Positions 12,799 to 25,294 of a stretch of DNA of 64,000 nt are shown in pieces. Position 1 is the first letter of the stretch. Each line of letters begins with the position of its first letter. The stretch is from Synchiropus splendidus (taxonomy: Eukaryota > Chordata > Actinopteri > Syngnathiformes > Callionymidae). The notes below the pieces were generated by a model. That model saw only the letters and a program-made list of their open reading frames with translations, made no database searches and was not told the origin of the DNA. The translations under genes were made by a program, and so were the position numbers. Location: NCBI RefSeq assembly GCF_027744825.2, contig NC_071336.1:17206501-17270500 (forward strand). The letters are read 5' to 3'.

Positions 12799-14656
12799 AT
12801 GACAACAGAATACCACGATGATGCAGAAGATGACAGCAACTCCTTCTGGACCAAAGGTGCCTGAACCTTTTCATTTATTCTGTATCAGATGAGATGTCAT
12901 GTAGTGTTCCTCTGTCCCATAGATCAGCGACCAGTCTCTATCTCTGGTGCCTCTGTGTCCAGACGTTGGTTGTTTCCCGGACTCGCCGCGGCCTTCACCC
13001 TCCTTCTGCTCATAATAATCGGAGCCATCGGTGAGGAAATGATTCATATACTCAAAACATGAGAAAACAATCAGATCTCTTTTTCTGGGCAGAATATAAA
13101 AAGCGTATTAGACAATTATACAACAATATTGGCCGCATTTACACCACATTTTTTGTATCGCTTACAAAGTTTATTGTCTTTGTAGTTGGGTGATGGAATT
13201 TGTGAGTGTCCGCCCATTTTGTCATAAATAACCAGAAGCCATTAAAAAGTTGCAGTAGTGTCCTGCTAACCAAGTGTACAATAGGGTTAATGTAATGTTT
13301 TGAATGAGTGAATGAAGCCACAGTTTGACTCAACACATGTAACGACAGTGAACGTTTGTTGCTGTTTTCAATTGCAGGTGGAAGCACAACGAATCGCCTG
13401 TGGACAGTGGAGAATAAAGTTTCCAACCTGACTGAAGCTCTGATCACGGCTCAGAAACTGGCTCAGGGTACTATGACGCCACTGACAAACTGTTCAGTCC
13501 TGATGTGTATTTAAAGCTGGTTTCTCTCCACAGACGCATCCAAAGATGTTCAGAGGCTGAAGTTCTCTGTGGAGAACAACAAGGATCAGCTGGGCTCAGG
13601 TGAGACCCCAGACAGGTGTCCGGTTTGAGACACTAGCACTGATAACACATGCTGTGTTTTAGTATCAGAGGCACTGAAGCAGCTTTCAACACTGGACTCC
13701 ATCAGTCGCAGCGTCAACAAGCTCAAGTGCTCCCTTGAGCGCCTCACAAACAATGGTAAGTCTAGCTTTTAGATTAGATATCCTTTATTTGTCCCACAGT
13801 GGGGAAATTCCACAACTTCCACAACGTTTTATTAAGGCGACATCTTCCAGCTGAATGTTTCGACTTAAAATGCGTTGATTGTAAAAGAGTTGCAGCCGTT
13901 AATATAGTCAGCGCAGCCATTGCCCGATCTATTGTTTTACATGCCTCCAAAATAGGTCAAGCTACTCTTCCTTTCTTCTTCCGTCAATGTCAGGTACGGC
14001 AGGAAACACCTGCTGCCCAGCCGGCTGGGAAAATTTTGAAACAAGTTGCTATTACTTTGCAAGCAACTCTTTGTCGTGGGACAAGGCCCGGGACTGGTGC
14101 AATGGACATGACTCTCACCTGGTCATACTCCAGACTGAGAAGGAATGGGTGAGGCACCACGCACAGCACTCTATCATTTGTTTATATCATTCCTAGTGCA
14201 AAATTGATTATTAATAGGAGATGATTTCTGTCCCCATCTGTGTCCTCATGGTCCAGAGGTTTGTAATATCTCGAGCCGCTGGACTCTTCCACTGGATCGG
14301 CCTCACCGATGAGAGGACGGGAAAATGGGAGTGGGTTAACCTGACGCCTTACATCATGAACCGAAGGTACCGTTTACTTTACTGTTCATGTCAAAGATGG
14401 TTTTTAAAGATAATGGCATGGTTAGGGATGCGGCAATAGAATGTTATTCTTCCAACATAGACACTTCAGCTGTGCTCTAACAGTGTTTGTGGTCCACAGT
14501 CGCTGGATGCCTGGTCAGCCAGATGCCTGGACCAATCATGGACTTGGTCCTGGAGATGAAGACTGCGCTCATATCCATTATGATGGACGTCTCAATGACC
14601 TCCACTGTTCCCAAAAGCTGCGTTATATTTGTCAGAAACACGGCATACGAAGTTAA
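12799..14656 (+). CDS. C-type lectin receptor B, asialoglycoprotein receptor/CLEC10A-like
   Basis: Exons are 12799-12856, 12923-13030, 13378-13467, 13534-13599, 13663-13755, 13994-14148, 14257-14366 and 14500-14656, giving 278 residues. Exons 2, 4, 6, 7 and 8 have exactly the lengths of those in lectin A, and all phases agree, so the two are tandem duplicates. Order: cytoplasmic MTTEYHDDAEDDSNSFW, a transmembrane segment (LFPGLAAAFTLLLLIIIGAI), a coiled stalk, and a three-exon lectin domain with CCPAGWENFETSCYYF, WIGLTDERTGKWEWV, QPDAW and EDCAH. Its loop after QPD-x-W (NHGLGPG) is closer to the glycine-rich loop of mammalian ASGR1 than that of copy A. Specificity for galactose or GalNAc is inferred. 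The probable poly(A) signal is at 15012-15017. Confidence 0.92.
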
Positions 14657-15154
14657 GCCTCGATCCAACCACCTTTTTTCCTTTACAATGACCAAAGGAC
14701 ATGGCCACACACTCAGGCAAAATATTGTACGAGTTAAGTCAATTGCACCCAGAATCTAGTTGTCATGGGAACCTTTGCCCTTATGTGATTAATACATGGC
14801 ACTTGGATGTGTATTGGTAAGGAAGGACAGTGAGATATTATGGCCTGTTTGTGGACATGTGACGTGTGGGTGACTGCCCTTTCCCAGGGAGAGGCTTCAT
14901 CGCTGCATCAATCTTTGACTAAAACCTTGTTTTACACAACTGTGGACATGTTCAGACAAACATAAATCATCCAAGCCAGTATATTTTCTTTAAAAAGGCT
15001 ATGACTTTATTAATAAAAAGACAAAATACACTTTGTACACACAACATATACAGTTACCATCTATAATGGCAGTTATATGTGCTGGAATAAAATATTCAAA
15101 AACAATTTTAGGGGGAACATTTTTGTGAGTCCATTTGTGTGCTCCTTTGTAGAG

Positions 15155-15330
15155 GGCTTGACAATGTGTGGGTTTCCTGCTGGCACTCCAGTTTCCTCCC
15201 ACAGTTCCAAAACATAATTGTCCATAGGTGTGAATGTTTGTTTATATGTGCCCTTTGTCAGGCTGGTGAGCTGTTCAGGGAGAGGCTTCAGACCCGCGAT
15301 ACTCCAGTTGGGAACAAGCAGAATAGACTC
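15155..15330 (+). mobile_element. Degenerate L2-type LINE 3' fragment
   Basis: The stretch gtgtgggtttcctgctgg, then actccagtttcctcccacag, then gtgtgaatg and the following text resemble the common fish L2 3' end (gtttcctccgggtgctccggtttcctcccacag and so on). The copy is heavily mutated. The assignment is from memory of the consensus. Confidence 0.5.
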
Positions 15331-16075
15331 AATTTAAATGAACAATGCACACTCAATATGCATGGCATATCTGCACAACAAGCTTCTTATAGTATCACAG
15401 AAACCCAAGCTGTCCATTTGAACACAATGATTAAGACCTGAAAGTTGGCGGGAAACACCAGGTTTTTGAAAACATCTCTTTAAAAACATCTTTCTTTTTT
15501 CCTGAAATATGGGGCACGAAAAACCTTCATGAAAAAGCATTTTATCCCTCCTGACACTATTGCTGCCTTCCAGTTATCTTATAAATAGAAAGTCAGAGCT
15601 GTGAATGGCATCACAGCCGGGTACAGTGCGTTTCAGTAACCGAAGCATAAATGGCGTGGCAGGCATCCATCTGGCTAGCAATAGCCACTATTAGCTATAC
15701 ACAGTATGACATAAAATTACAATAGAGAAACACTTCTATATAAGCATCAAACAATGCTATGCATTCACAAGCTTTAGAGGAAAAAAAGTTAGAAGTCGAT
15801 ATATTTGAAATTCTTATAAAATTGAAATTGAAAGACATTAAAAGAGCTTTAGTTTAAATAAGGTGATATAAAAACTTGAATATAGCCACCATCGTGATTT
15901 AGTGTGCTATTGTCAAACTGATGCAAAATAAACAATATTTTGTCGTTTAAATGTATGTACGGGTCCATCATTTGATTCAGTAATATCCCAAATTCATTCA
16001 AATTCAAAAATGTGGCTTCTTGTGACAAATATTCTTATACCATTAAACTGCGATTAATTGAGATTAATTTTTAGA

Positions 16076-16081
16076 TTTATT
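16076..16081 (-). terminator. Poly(A) signal of radx
   Basis: AATAAA on the minus strand, 108-113 bp past the radx stop codon. Confidence 0.6.
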
Positions 16082-16188
16082 TTTTTTTTTATCGAATCCC
16101 ACCCCTAGTATTCTCCAACAACGTTACAGTTCTGGAACACAGCAAATGTCTGGACATGCGCCTCTGCACTGGATTTTGTAAATAAGCG

Positions 16189-19100
16189 TCAGTCTGTCAG
16201 CTGGAAGGCTCGGCTCAGGATCGCTTCTGTGCTGGTTCCGCCCAGGTGGCACACTTCTAGCACACAGACCAACCTCTGATTGGTCAGCTGACCAGCCATT
16301 CCGATGAGGTCACCTAGTGACAGAGGAGATGAGCTTCAACAGCCGCATCGCAATCATTACGACTTCCTGTTTGGAAGACCTACTTGGTGACGGTGGGGGT
16401 GTGTGTGAGGAGAAGGCTCCGTGAGACAAGATGGACACCCAGGTGTTAGAATGTGCTTGATGGATAGTTGGAGTTTCAGAAGATGGACGGAAGATAGCGT
16501 CAATCAATGCACCATCCGATAAAGCTACGGGAAGAAGAGAGGAGATAAAAGCTTCAACAACAAGAATAATAGTAAGACTCATTTCCCAGGTAGCCAGGGT
16601 CACTTATCCAAATTCCAAAGTCCAGTATATAATCAATACTAAAAAGTTCACAGTTTTTATATACGCAGCAACAAGTTTGTTTTCATTCAGAATAAGGAAA
16701 TCTATCTCACAATCTCAGAAGAAAACGCACTTATTTTTCCCAGATCGAAACACTCGGATGCCATCTCCATACTGCCAGAGATGCACAACCAGCCTTTACT
16801 TATGTTATTGTTTACAGTCTCCAGGTCAACTATACAGATTTTATAAAACGTCTCCCACAAGGTTCGACTGGCTTTAACAACTCGTATGACGATAACAGCG
16901 ATCTGCAACACGCTAGTGACACCTGTTGGCTTCTTTAAACATCAGCACATCCAATAATGGATTTTCATTTATCCCTGACGGGTTTGTTCTTCTTATATGT
17001 ACTTGTAAACCATGAACCCATCATGACATTTCATCCTCTCACCACTTCTTTCACATCGCAAACATTCAGTCACATGCCAGGTCTTCACATCCATGGACAG
17101 TTAAATCAACGTTTGTTGTTGTTTCAAAGTTGTTTACCTCTCAGCCTCAGTGCGTAGTAGTCCTCTGAGTCAAAGACCCAACCATCTCTTGGTCTACCTC
17201 CCATCGCTATGGAGTGCATCTGCTCTTCCCTGAGCTCATGGTCAAAGCGCATTGTTAGCGTCTCGATGGCAACATGAGAAAACGACGGAGGAGTTTGAAG
17301 TGTGTTCATAGAAGATGGCGCCTCATCAACATCATTGGCTTCTTCATCCGACTGGATATTGTCCAGAAATTCAATGGATGCTCCAAAAAGAAGGTCTACA
17401 CAAGAGAGATGGGTCAATGTGTTGCACACTCAAACGCATGTAGACACAACACTTGCCTGTTTTGTTGTGAGGCTCTGGTTGTAACGCCACCTGAGGACAT
17501 CTAGTGAACAGAAACAATCAGAGAAGTGTGGACTTGAGCTGATCTTCAGTCATTTTTAAACCCTCACTGGATTGTGTTTGTATGTGTGGGAGGATATTCA
17601 CCTCTTACTTGGTGTTGGAGTTTGCAGGGACAAACGTCTCTTTCTGTTCATACACAACACCTCATTAACACAGCTCACTTCATTTCAAATGAGATCACAT
17701 AAAGGAGTGTGTATGAGTTTGATTCTCGCCTTGCTAGCTGCCGTTGAAGTCGTGGCGTCACCTGACCGACAACTGAAGACAGAGCGACTGAGGAGGAAGA
17801 GGGGGAGGACGGAGGAGGTCGAGATGAATGAGGAGAGAAGAGTGAAGAGAGCTGAGTGGCGGCAGGGGACAACTGGAATGATCTGTCCATCCAAAACAGA
17901 CTATGGTGTTCCTGAAACACAAAATGGTGTTAACGTTTACACTCAACTATTTAGTTTGTGTAAGTCGTGGACAAATCACCTGCCCTCGGTTACAGTAAGC
18001 AACCATCACGACGACGGCCTGAAAGCAAAACCTGCGGCGTTCTCGATAGTGAAGTCTACCCATCTCCCGATGAAGCTCCGCCCCTTGAAGGAAATCGAGG
18101 TTCCCTGAGACACACACATACAAATTCTGACATATTTCATCATGTAAACATGAACTATACTGACAAAACAGCTGACCTTGAGTCGCCTTGACGAAGGCAT
18201 CCAAGGAGGTGGAGGGAGGTGGGTAAATGAAGTATCCGCCAAACAGTGCCCGGCTTTTCACCTGTACCTCATCCAGGGTGTTTAGCCAATGGATGAACTG
18301 TTTCACCGGCTGTAGCGTGCGATAACTCATTTTAGAGTGATGACCCTGACCTGCTCGCAAAACAGACAATGAGGAATCAGCATGCAGCCATTAAAGTCAT
18401 GTCAAGTCATGTTTCTCTTTAAGTACAGCACAGAGCAGACGCTAAAATAACAACAAATATGTTTTCATTTAAGCTTAGCATCGCAGGCACCGGTGCCTCC
18501 GGGGAGCAACAGGATTTAATGGACTGTTGAATGAATGATTTGCCATATTATAATCCATGATGGGCATAATGAACATGAACCTACATAATAAAAGTTGGAC
18601 GTCTAACAGACTGGCTCATATGCTCATGTCTGAATGTTGGTCTGATGTAATTTTGGTGCAGTGTAATCTGCTACATCAGATAGCATCAATGAAGTAATGT
18701 GTCAAAGAAGGCCAGCGAAGATGAGCATCACTGCAGGCCTGGTGCAGGAAACAAGTGGGAAACAACTGTCCAACGTATACACATGTTGATGGTAGTTTGC
18801 TGCCGCTGAACTTCAAAATGATCCTTACTTTCTTACCTGTGCAGTACACCTGTGTGTATGTGGTGTTCGTCAAGTAGCAGCAGCCACTACCAAAGGCAGG
18901 AGGTTTGATCACCTTCACCCGAGTACAAACAATGACAGACACTGTGAGGGGAGAAGACAGGTTTCACTTTCATTCACTTTGTGTCCTGAAATTTCAAGAT
19001 GAATCAGCAGGAAAAGACATTTTTAAATTATGTTTTTTGGTTTTTTTTAACCGCACAAGACGTAAATGATCAAATCTATATCTCACATGGAAACAGCTTG

Positions 19101-21829
19101 CAATGGATGTCAGGCTGAGATGTGGAGAAGAGCTTGACCATTATTGGCTTATCACTGCTTCCGTCCTCTAGTTGTAACCAGCGGTACTCCAACAACTCTG
19201 TCCTTCGGCCATCTACCAGTGAGGGGACTCGTTACTTTGGTAGGGGACAATGACATCAGTAGATTTTTTTTTGTCACCTGAATTTCGCATTCGCTCTGGA
19301 CGACCTGAGAACATCAGCAGACCGATGACATCACAGATGGTTCCGGCTGGACGATTCAGGATTTGCTGACTAACACAATATAACGCAATATTTCCACAGT
19401 GAGAAAAATGCTTTGGAAGTTTTTGCCTCTGTGGTTTTGAAGTCTTAACCTTACAACTTTCAGCTAAAGACAGCGCCAATAATTAAAAATAAATAATTAA
19501 AATTGAAATTAGTTAAGTTTGACAAAGTGATTTCATTTATACCTGTTGGAGAAGTTGTATGTTGGCAGCGGCGGCAGAAACTCTGGTGATACAAGGGAGT
19601 CTGGAAGGATCCTGATGTGTGCGGTAGGATTTCGGCTGTTCAAACTGATTTCTGGGACCAAATGGAGAGTCGATATCAAGAATCACACTTGGTCACGTTT
19701 AATACAATAATAATAATAAGCAAGCGTTTTAATAAAAGATACCATGATGCTTACCAATGTCGTCACCGTCTGCCTCAAAACTCTTTTTCACTTTGTAGTT
19801 TTTCAGACTGATGACATCACCAGGCCTCAAACAGCGATACCATCTGACACACAAACTGTTCCACATGACTACACTGACACTTCCAGTCGGGTCACACACA
19901 TCTAAAATGGCCTGTTAGAGCAAAACAAAGGTTACTTTCAACAGTTATAGAGGGGCACAGTGTTGTAGACTGCAAAATTTACCCAGCACAACATGTTTTT
20001 CACCGCACTTACACACTACGGCAGAAGAATGTATTTACCTTGTATGGACACTCGCAATTTTGCTCCGTCCGGCCGTAATACAACAGGTGGGATTTGTTGG
20101 TGATGCGTACGATCAGAGTCCTCCCGTTACTCAAGCCTCGACCTCTGGAGAAGAATCTCTCACGCAGCTGAGTCACAGTGACAGCAGGTAGTTGCTCTGT
20201 TGATATGCAAACAACACACTACATTTATTCATTAAAAAAAAGATCAAAATCATTACATTGAAGTCTATTTGTAGCACGTAGTTTTACTGCATAAAGTAGG
20301 CCTTAATACTGAAGCACTTTGTCAACAGCATTCTAAAATCGCTATATAAATAGATATGTATTATTGCTGTTGTTGTTGTTATTCCTACTATTATCATTAC
20401 TGGGCACAAGAGTGGATTCAAGCTGGTCAGCACAGAGTGGACCGAGTTACGGCACGGTGGTATACTGTATTGCATTACATTGCATGGTGGCAGAGATATT
20501 AGGAATGCAACCTTCAACTTCGTCTTCATCTGAATCTCCCTCTGCAAGTGGAGAGTCCAACCATGAATCACCATAGTAGTCCACGTTGTTCCACATGGGC
20601 AGGAAAAGGTTCCGCTTGGCTCTCAAAGGAGTCAAAGGTCCTGTGGGGGTCACACAGCATGTGCATCGCTGTATCTATTTGGGTGCATCTTGGATGTGAT
20701 TTTATAACCTACCTGCTTCCTCTGAGGACCCATACCAGGGCAGGTTGTGCCATTCCACATTAACCAACCCCTCGTCTTCGTGAATAACTTGACTTCTGAC
20801 CTCCACACTCACTAGCCTGTACCTGCACGAACATCTCATGTAAATGCTCAATGTGACACCATACGACTCTCGTTCCTCACCTGTCTGCGGATGCACCAGG
20901 GCATGCTGGGACGGGTGCAGTTATGGCGGGACAGAAGGAGGTACGTTTCAGAGCAGAACCAGCGTGAATGACGTTTTGCTCCACCAGCTGGTTTATAGAC
21001 GGATCCAGAGTCACACGGAGCCGACAGTCCCCATCTGACAATGTGATGTCATACAGGTAGTCATCTGTAAAACAGCGAGGCATCAATATGAGACCTGGAT
21101 CTGCGCATGCTGTAAGCTCATTTAAGATTATTTATTTATTTCTTAAACATTATTCTTGAGTTGCTTGCAAATTTGAGAGCCTCCTTCTTGCAATGTGATT
21201 CATGTGTGATGGTGACATGTTTTCGGACTCACTACAAAAGACTGTTTGAGGGAAGTAGATAGCTGAGCACTGGTCTCGACTGTAGCGCTGCAGCTCCAAC
21301 ACATAAAGAGTCTCTCGACAAACCGCAGGAGAGGAAGCCTGAAACACAAACCAACAAGGTGTTGTGTCAACTCCCTGTGCAAAGCACTTTCTGTTAAGTC
21401 TTTATATGAATAACTTGTAATAACAAATTTCATATCAAATCAGGTTATTTTATATCATGAGGAACAAAATAGCGAGCAGAGATGACTTAGTAGCATAGCG
21501 CCACACGGTAAAATGATAAATGAAAACTCACTGACACAGACAGATCCCAGTCATGCTGTCGATTCAAATTATATGAACAACAGCGGGATCATTCACTTTT
21601 AAAGCAACAGTGGAATTATTTATCTGATCTTATTCATATGATCTGCGAGTGCTGACTTAATTATTGTGGACGAATTAACTCAGCAGACTGATCTCAAACA
21701 CTGTCTTTGTATTAAATTCCTGATAAACACAAACGACCACTAATAGATAGAAATCAAGGCGATGACCTGGACCGAACCGGGTCTCGATCGACCGAAGGTT
21801 CTCCGGAAGACGCATCCTGAAGCCGCCAT
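16189..21829 (-). CDS. radx: RPA-related single-stranded DNA-binding protein RADX
   Basis: Seventeen minus-strand exons in transcript order: 21767-21829, 21233-21338, 20881-21064, 20713-20816, 20512-20640, 20039-20196, 19755-19911, 19543-19651, 19278-19369, 19087-19212, 18837-18941, 18177-18350, 17980-18104, 17767-17911, 17138-17395, 16384-16524 and 16189-16313. The frame closes to about 766 residues; human RADX is about 855. Signatures are the OB-like DDYLYDITLSDGDCRLRVTL, LDPSINQLVEQN, the second OB fold with RITNKSHLLYYGR and AILDVCDPTGSVSVVMWNS, TICDVIGLLMFSGR, VKLFSTSQPDI, FGGYFIYPPP, and LTNQRLVCVLEVCHLGG at the end. The family binds ssDNA and limits RAD51 at stalled forks. The exon 14 donor (GTCG|GTCAGG) was chosen because it keeps frame; a donor 5 bp further on does not. 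The first exon is short and its start is inferred. Confidence 0.88.
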
Positions 21830-21839
21830 GTTGGAAAAC

Positions 21840-22090
21840 GCAACAACATTACGCGGCATTATGGGAAATGTATTCTTCTTCTGCGATTCTGTAATCGCGC
21901 AGTTAAATTATACAGAGGTACACTTTAAAGAAACGGAATATTAGAAATCTATATTTTCGTTTCAGAATGTGAGACCCTTGTTTTACAAAAATCTGTCCAA
22001 CACAGAGTGAAACATTGAAAGACTTTTTTTCAAGAAACGGTGATTATGACTAACAGCAAAAATCTCTTTTGTCACATAAAAACCATTTAA

Positions 22091-22123
<33 letters not shown>

Positions 22124-22650
22124 CAGAAATGAAAGGCTTCTGGAACTTATAATCATTTCTATGCTCCATGTATTCAGTTGGGCCTTCTTTTGCATGAATT
22201 ATTTCAGAATAAAGGCAATCTAATTTAATCAATGGCACTGCTCAGGTGGAATCAAAGCCCAGGTTGCTTTGAATGCGGCTTTAAGGTCGTCTGTCTCTAG
22301 ACTATTCTAAAGATTCTCGATGGGGCTCGGGCCTGGCAAGTTTGCAGGAGAGTGGGTACAGAAACAACAGCATGAACACTAAACTAGAATCAGCATCTCC
22401 ATGAAGTCAACCAAACCAAGCAAGTGCTCTAAAATATCCAGGTAGATTCAATGCTGCATTGACTGTGGATATTAGAATACAAAATAAACTGAGTAGCTTT
22501 TTTATTTGAAAATGTAAAGATGCTACCAATAATCATTTTGCAACTACACTAGAGAAAACATTAGCAGCCCTTTTAGAAAATACACAAAGGGTACATTATT
22601 GGTTAAACATATTTAATAAATGCTGGTCGATTAATAATGGAAAAATTAGA
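21840..22650. other. Interval between radx 5' end and ift46 3' end
   Basis: It holds the presumed radx promoter, a 29-base T run at about 22091-22119 and AT-rich DNA. A minus-strand AATAAA at 22501-22506 may serve ift46. No gene is supported. Confidence 0.5.
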
Positions 22651-22657
22651 TTAGATG

Positions 22658-24175
22658 TCACTGTGCCCTCCGTGTGAAGTGCTGCGAGTCCCTGAACTCC
22701 AGGTAGAGGCTGAAGAGTAAGTGCAGTGCTTGGATCCTGCTGCCGTGTACTGGGATGTCCAGGAGGCCACACACAATGTCAGAGTACTCAGTCAAGCTGC
22801 AATTGAGACGGGCTGGTGGGAGCGCCACCTGTCCTAAAAGCTCCTCCAGCTCGGCAGGCCACTCCTGCATCAGGCTGTCAATGTCAGGCATTGGGCGCAC
22901 GTACTGGACACTTGCTGGGGGCTTAGAACGATGGAGCGCAGCAATGCTGTCAACCCAGTTGTCAATTTGACGAGGGTTGGACAGAGGTGCGGAGACACTC
23001 GTCACCTTTTTCATCTAAAGGACAGTAGACAAACAGAAATTAGGGTATGCTTACTGAGAAGTGTGAAATATACATGATTTTGTTGTGATGTTGTGCTCTG
23101 TGTACCTCAGCGGCACCATGTTGTTTGGTTTCCTCTGACAGCCAAAGTGACATCACCGTGGGGTCAGACTGTTTCACACTGGGTTCATCAAGAACCAGCA
23201 GACCCAAACCATCTGATTTACCATCAGGTCTTGGCACCTGTTTTGGCAGGAAAAAGAGTTAGATGTTTCATCATCTGAGTCTGAGTTAACAAAGAAACAA
23301 AAACCTTCAGGAAGGCGTCTATGTCTCCCACTGCTGGAATGAAGTCTGGAATGAACGGTTTTAAACTGTGTTCCAATTCGACTGACTGAGGAGTATATCT
23401 GGGGGAAGAGCAGATCGGTGCTGTTTAATATCAACAGTGACTTTTCTGAATACAATTGCCAAGAAATCTTACTTATGAAACAAAAGATTAGATAACAAGA
23501 GTTGGACAGAATTTGTTCAGACCTAGTGATGTACTGGAACAGTTCTTTAATCTCAGTGCTGACAGGCAAATTTGCATAGTCAGCAGGATCGTATGCCCCT
23601 TCAGGAGGATCACAGCCATCGGCATCATCGTCGTCGTCATCATCGTCATCAGTGTCATCATCATCGGAATCCTCCTCTTCGTCTTCATCCTCGTCGGGGG
23701 TCACCCCACGCTGCAGGTTTCCTGGCTCTTTGTTCCTTTGATGCTGGTTGTCTTCAGCTTCATCACTGCTGCTGTTGGCCGACATCAGCCCGCGCCCATT
23801 TCTGGTCCTCCTGGAATCAGACTGACACACATCCATATCAGACCACAAATATATATTCTCACCTCTTGTTTGGACCACAGTTCAATAGCTCTTGACATCT
23901 ATGCGCATCCATAATCCTTATGTGATGTTACGTACTACGTAAACCTCTGTTTTTGTTCAAGTGACCCGGCACTTATGGAGTCGTGGATGCATTTTCAAAC
24001 CGAAACCGTAGTAAATACACATGACAGTTACTATGCTGGTGACTACCTGGCGCTGGCTGTGGGGAGTCGGGCTGTACACACTCGCGACTTCCTCGGAGTC
24101 GACGACCTCCAGACTCTCGTCGTACGGTTGGTTCCTGAGGATTCTGGTGCCTTTGGCACGGCTAACTCGATCCAT
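22658..24175 (-). CDS. ift46: Intraflagellar transport protein 46
   Basis: Exons in transcript order are 24047-24175, 23523-23821, 23305-23398, 23106-23237 and 22658-23014, giving 336 residues. Exon 1 encodes MDRVSRAKGTRILRNQPYDE and SLEVVDSEEVASVY. Exon 2 has a serine/acidic region with a long Asp run, then the conserved EGAYDPADYANLPVS and EIKELFQYI. Later landmarks are KPFIPDFIPAVGDIDAFLK, VPRPDGKSDGLGLLVLDEPS, YVRPMPDIDSLMQEWP and IQALHLLFSLYLEFRDSQHF, all matching IFT46. It is a core subunit of the IFT-B complex that moves cargo along cilia. The start at 24175 is favoured because exon 1 joins in phase 0; translation could also begin in exon 2. The 5' end faces srrt. Confidence 0.95.
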
Positions 24176-24179
24176 TGGG

Positions 24180-25290
24180 AAATACCGTGTTCGAAATTTG
24201 AATTCAATTCAGACGCAGTCCAATCTCTCAAGCGTTTCCATCGAGGAAAGCGACCGCCTTGTAGCTTGGCAACGTCTTCTTCTACAAGATAACAGCAACG
24301 ACTCTAAATTGCGCATCGCCATCTAGTGTCGAATTGTATGTTTTTATTTTAATGATTAATTTTATTCTTTCACGGGAGATATACTCATCTAATAGCTTTC
24401 CTGCGTAGTTTTTAGTGGATGTCCGCCGCCTGGAGTGAGATTTTACGACACATTCGCGGTCTACAAGTAGTTAAAACGAAAACATCGATTATTCGCCATC
24501 ATTCCCCTCCTGACCACAAGAGGCAGTAGGTCGAATCTCCATTGACGTGTCGTTGGTCGGAAATCTCGTTGATTGTTCGAGATCTCGCACGTACGGCGGG
24601 ACGGTTGTGCTGTTTTGTGCGGCTTCATTTTTTGGTTTTCTGCTCGATTTTCAGGTAAAATGAACAATGACTCGCCCATTCACCTTCGACGGTTATTTCG
24701 TCAGTCAAAGCTCACAGTCAGTCAACGGGAGGACGTTTGTTTTCGCGTGCTTTGCCATTCTCCTACCACATAGCCGCACGGAGCTAGTTGTTAGCATGGC
24801 TCTTTTAACTTCATTGTTACCACTAAAGGGTTTTATTTAACGATATGTTTCACTGTGCTTCAATAAAACGCGTGTGTTACATGTTGTTAGAATTGATGCA
24901 AGTGAAATTGTCAATTGTTCATCAGGTCTGCCTGCCTCGACCTTTTGTTTTACATTTATCTGGCACTCGGTTTGGAATTTATGTTATGTCACTCGTCTTC
25001 CGTCTCAACGGTTTTCATTGAACTTTTGAAATTATTGTAGCATCTCTTAATATATCATGGTCTCATGGGTCAATATTGTATTTTAGTTAACGCAAGGGGC
25101 CAAGGAAATTAGGCTAACCCTTAACCAGGTAGCTGTTGGCCAAGGCGTCATTGCACTCATGCGGCGTGAAGACTGACCTGCTCCAGGCCGCTTATGCTGC
25201 TCTTGCCACAACATAATCTTGAAAGTCAATGTTTCGTCTGGGACTACTCTCTATAAAGAAATGAAGTCCATTGCTTTTATGCCCTAAGCA
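24180..25290. promoter_or_regulatory. Shared ift46/srrt upstream region and srrt intron 1
   Basis: The two genes start about 1.1 kb apart and point away from each other. CpG-containing sequence at about 24420-24620, followed by a donor (gattttCAG|GTAAAA near 24655), looks like a non-coding srrt first exon. The rest is probably srrt intron 1, ending at ccctaagcag just before the start codon. A bidirectional promoter at about 24300-24600 is inferred. Confidence 0.4.
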
Positions 25291-25294
25291 GACC

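Larger units (their letters stand above)
14660..16180. other. Convergent interval between lectin B and radx 3' ends
   Basis: It holds the lectin B 3' UTR (AATAAA at 15012), a degenerate L2-type fragment near 15155-15330, AT-rich DNA, and the radx poly(A) signal on the minus strand at 16076-16081. No gene is supported. Confidence 0.55.

Noticed and set aside
17450..17504. Possible extra radx exon after ttcactag
   Set aside because: It would need a GC donor or a 10-nt exon; the simpler join already keeps frame.
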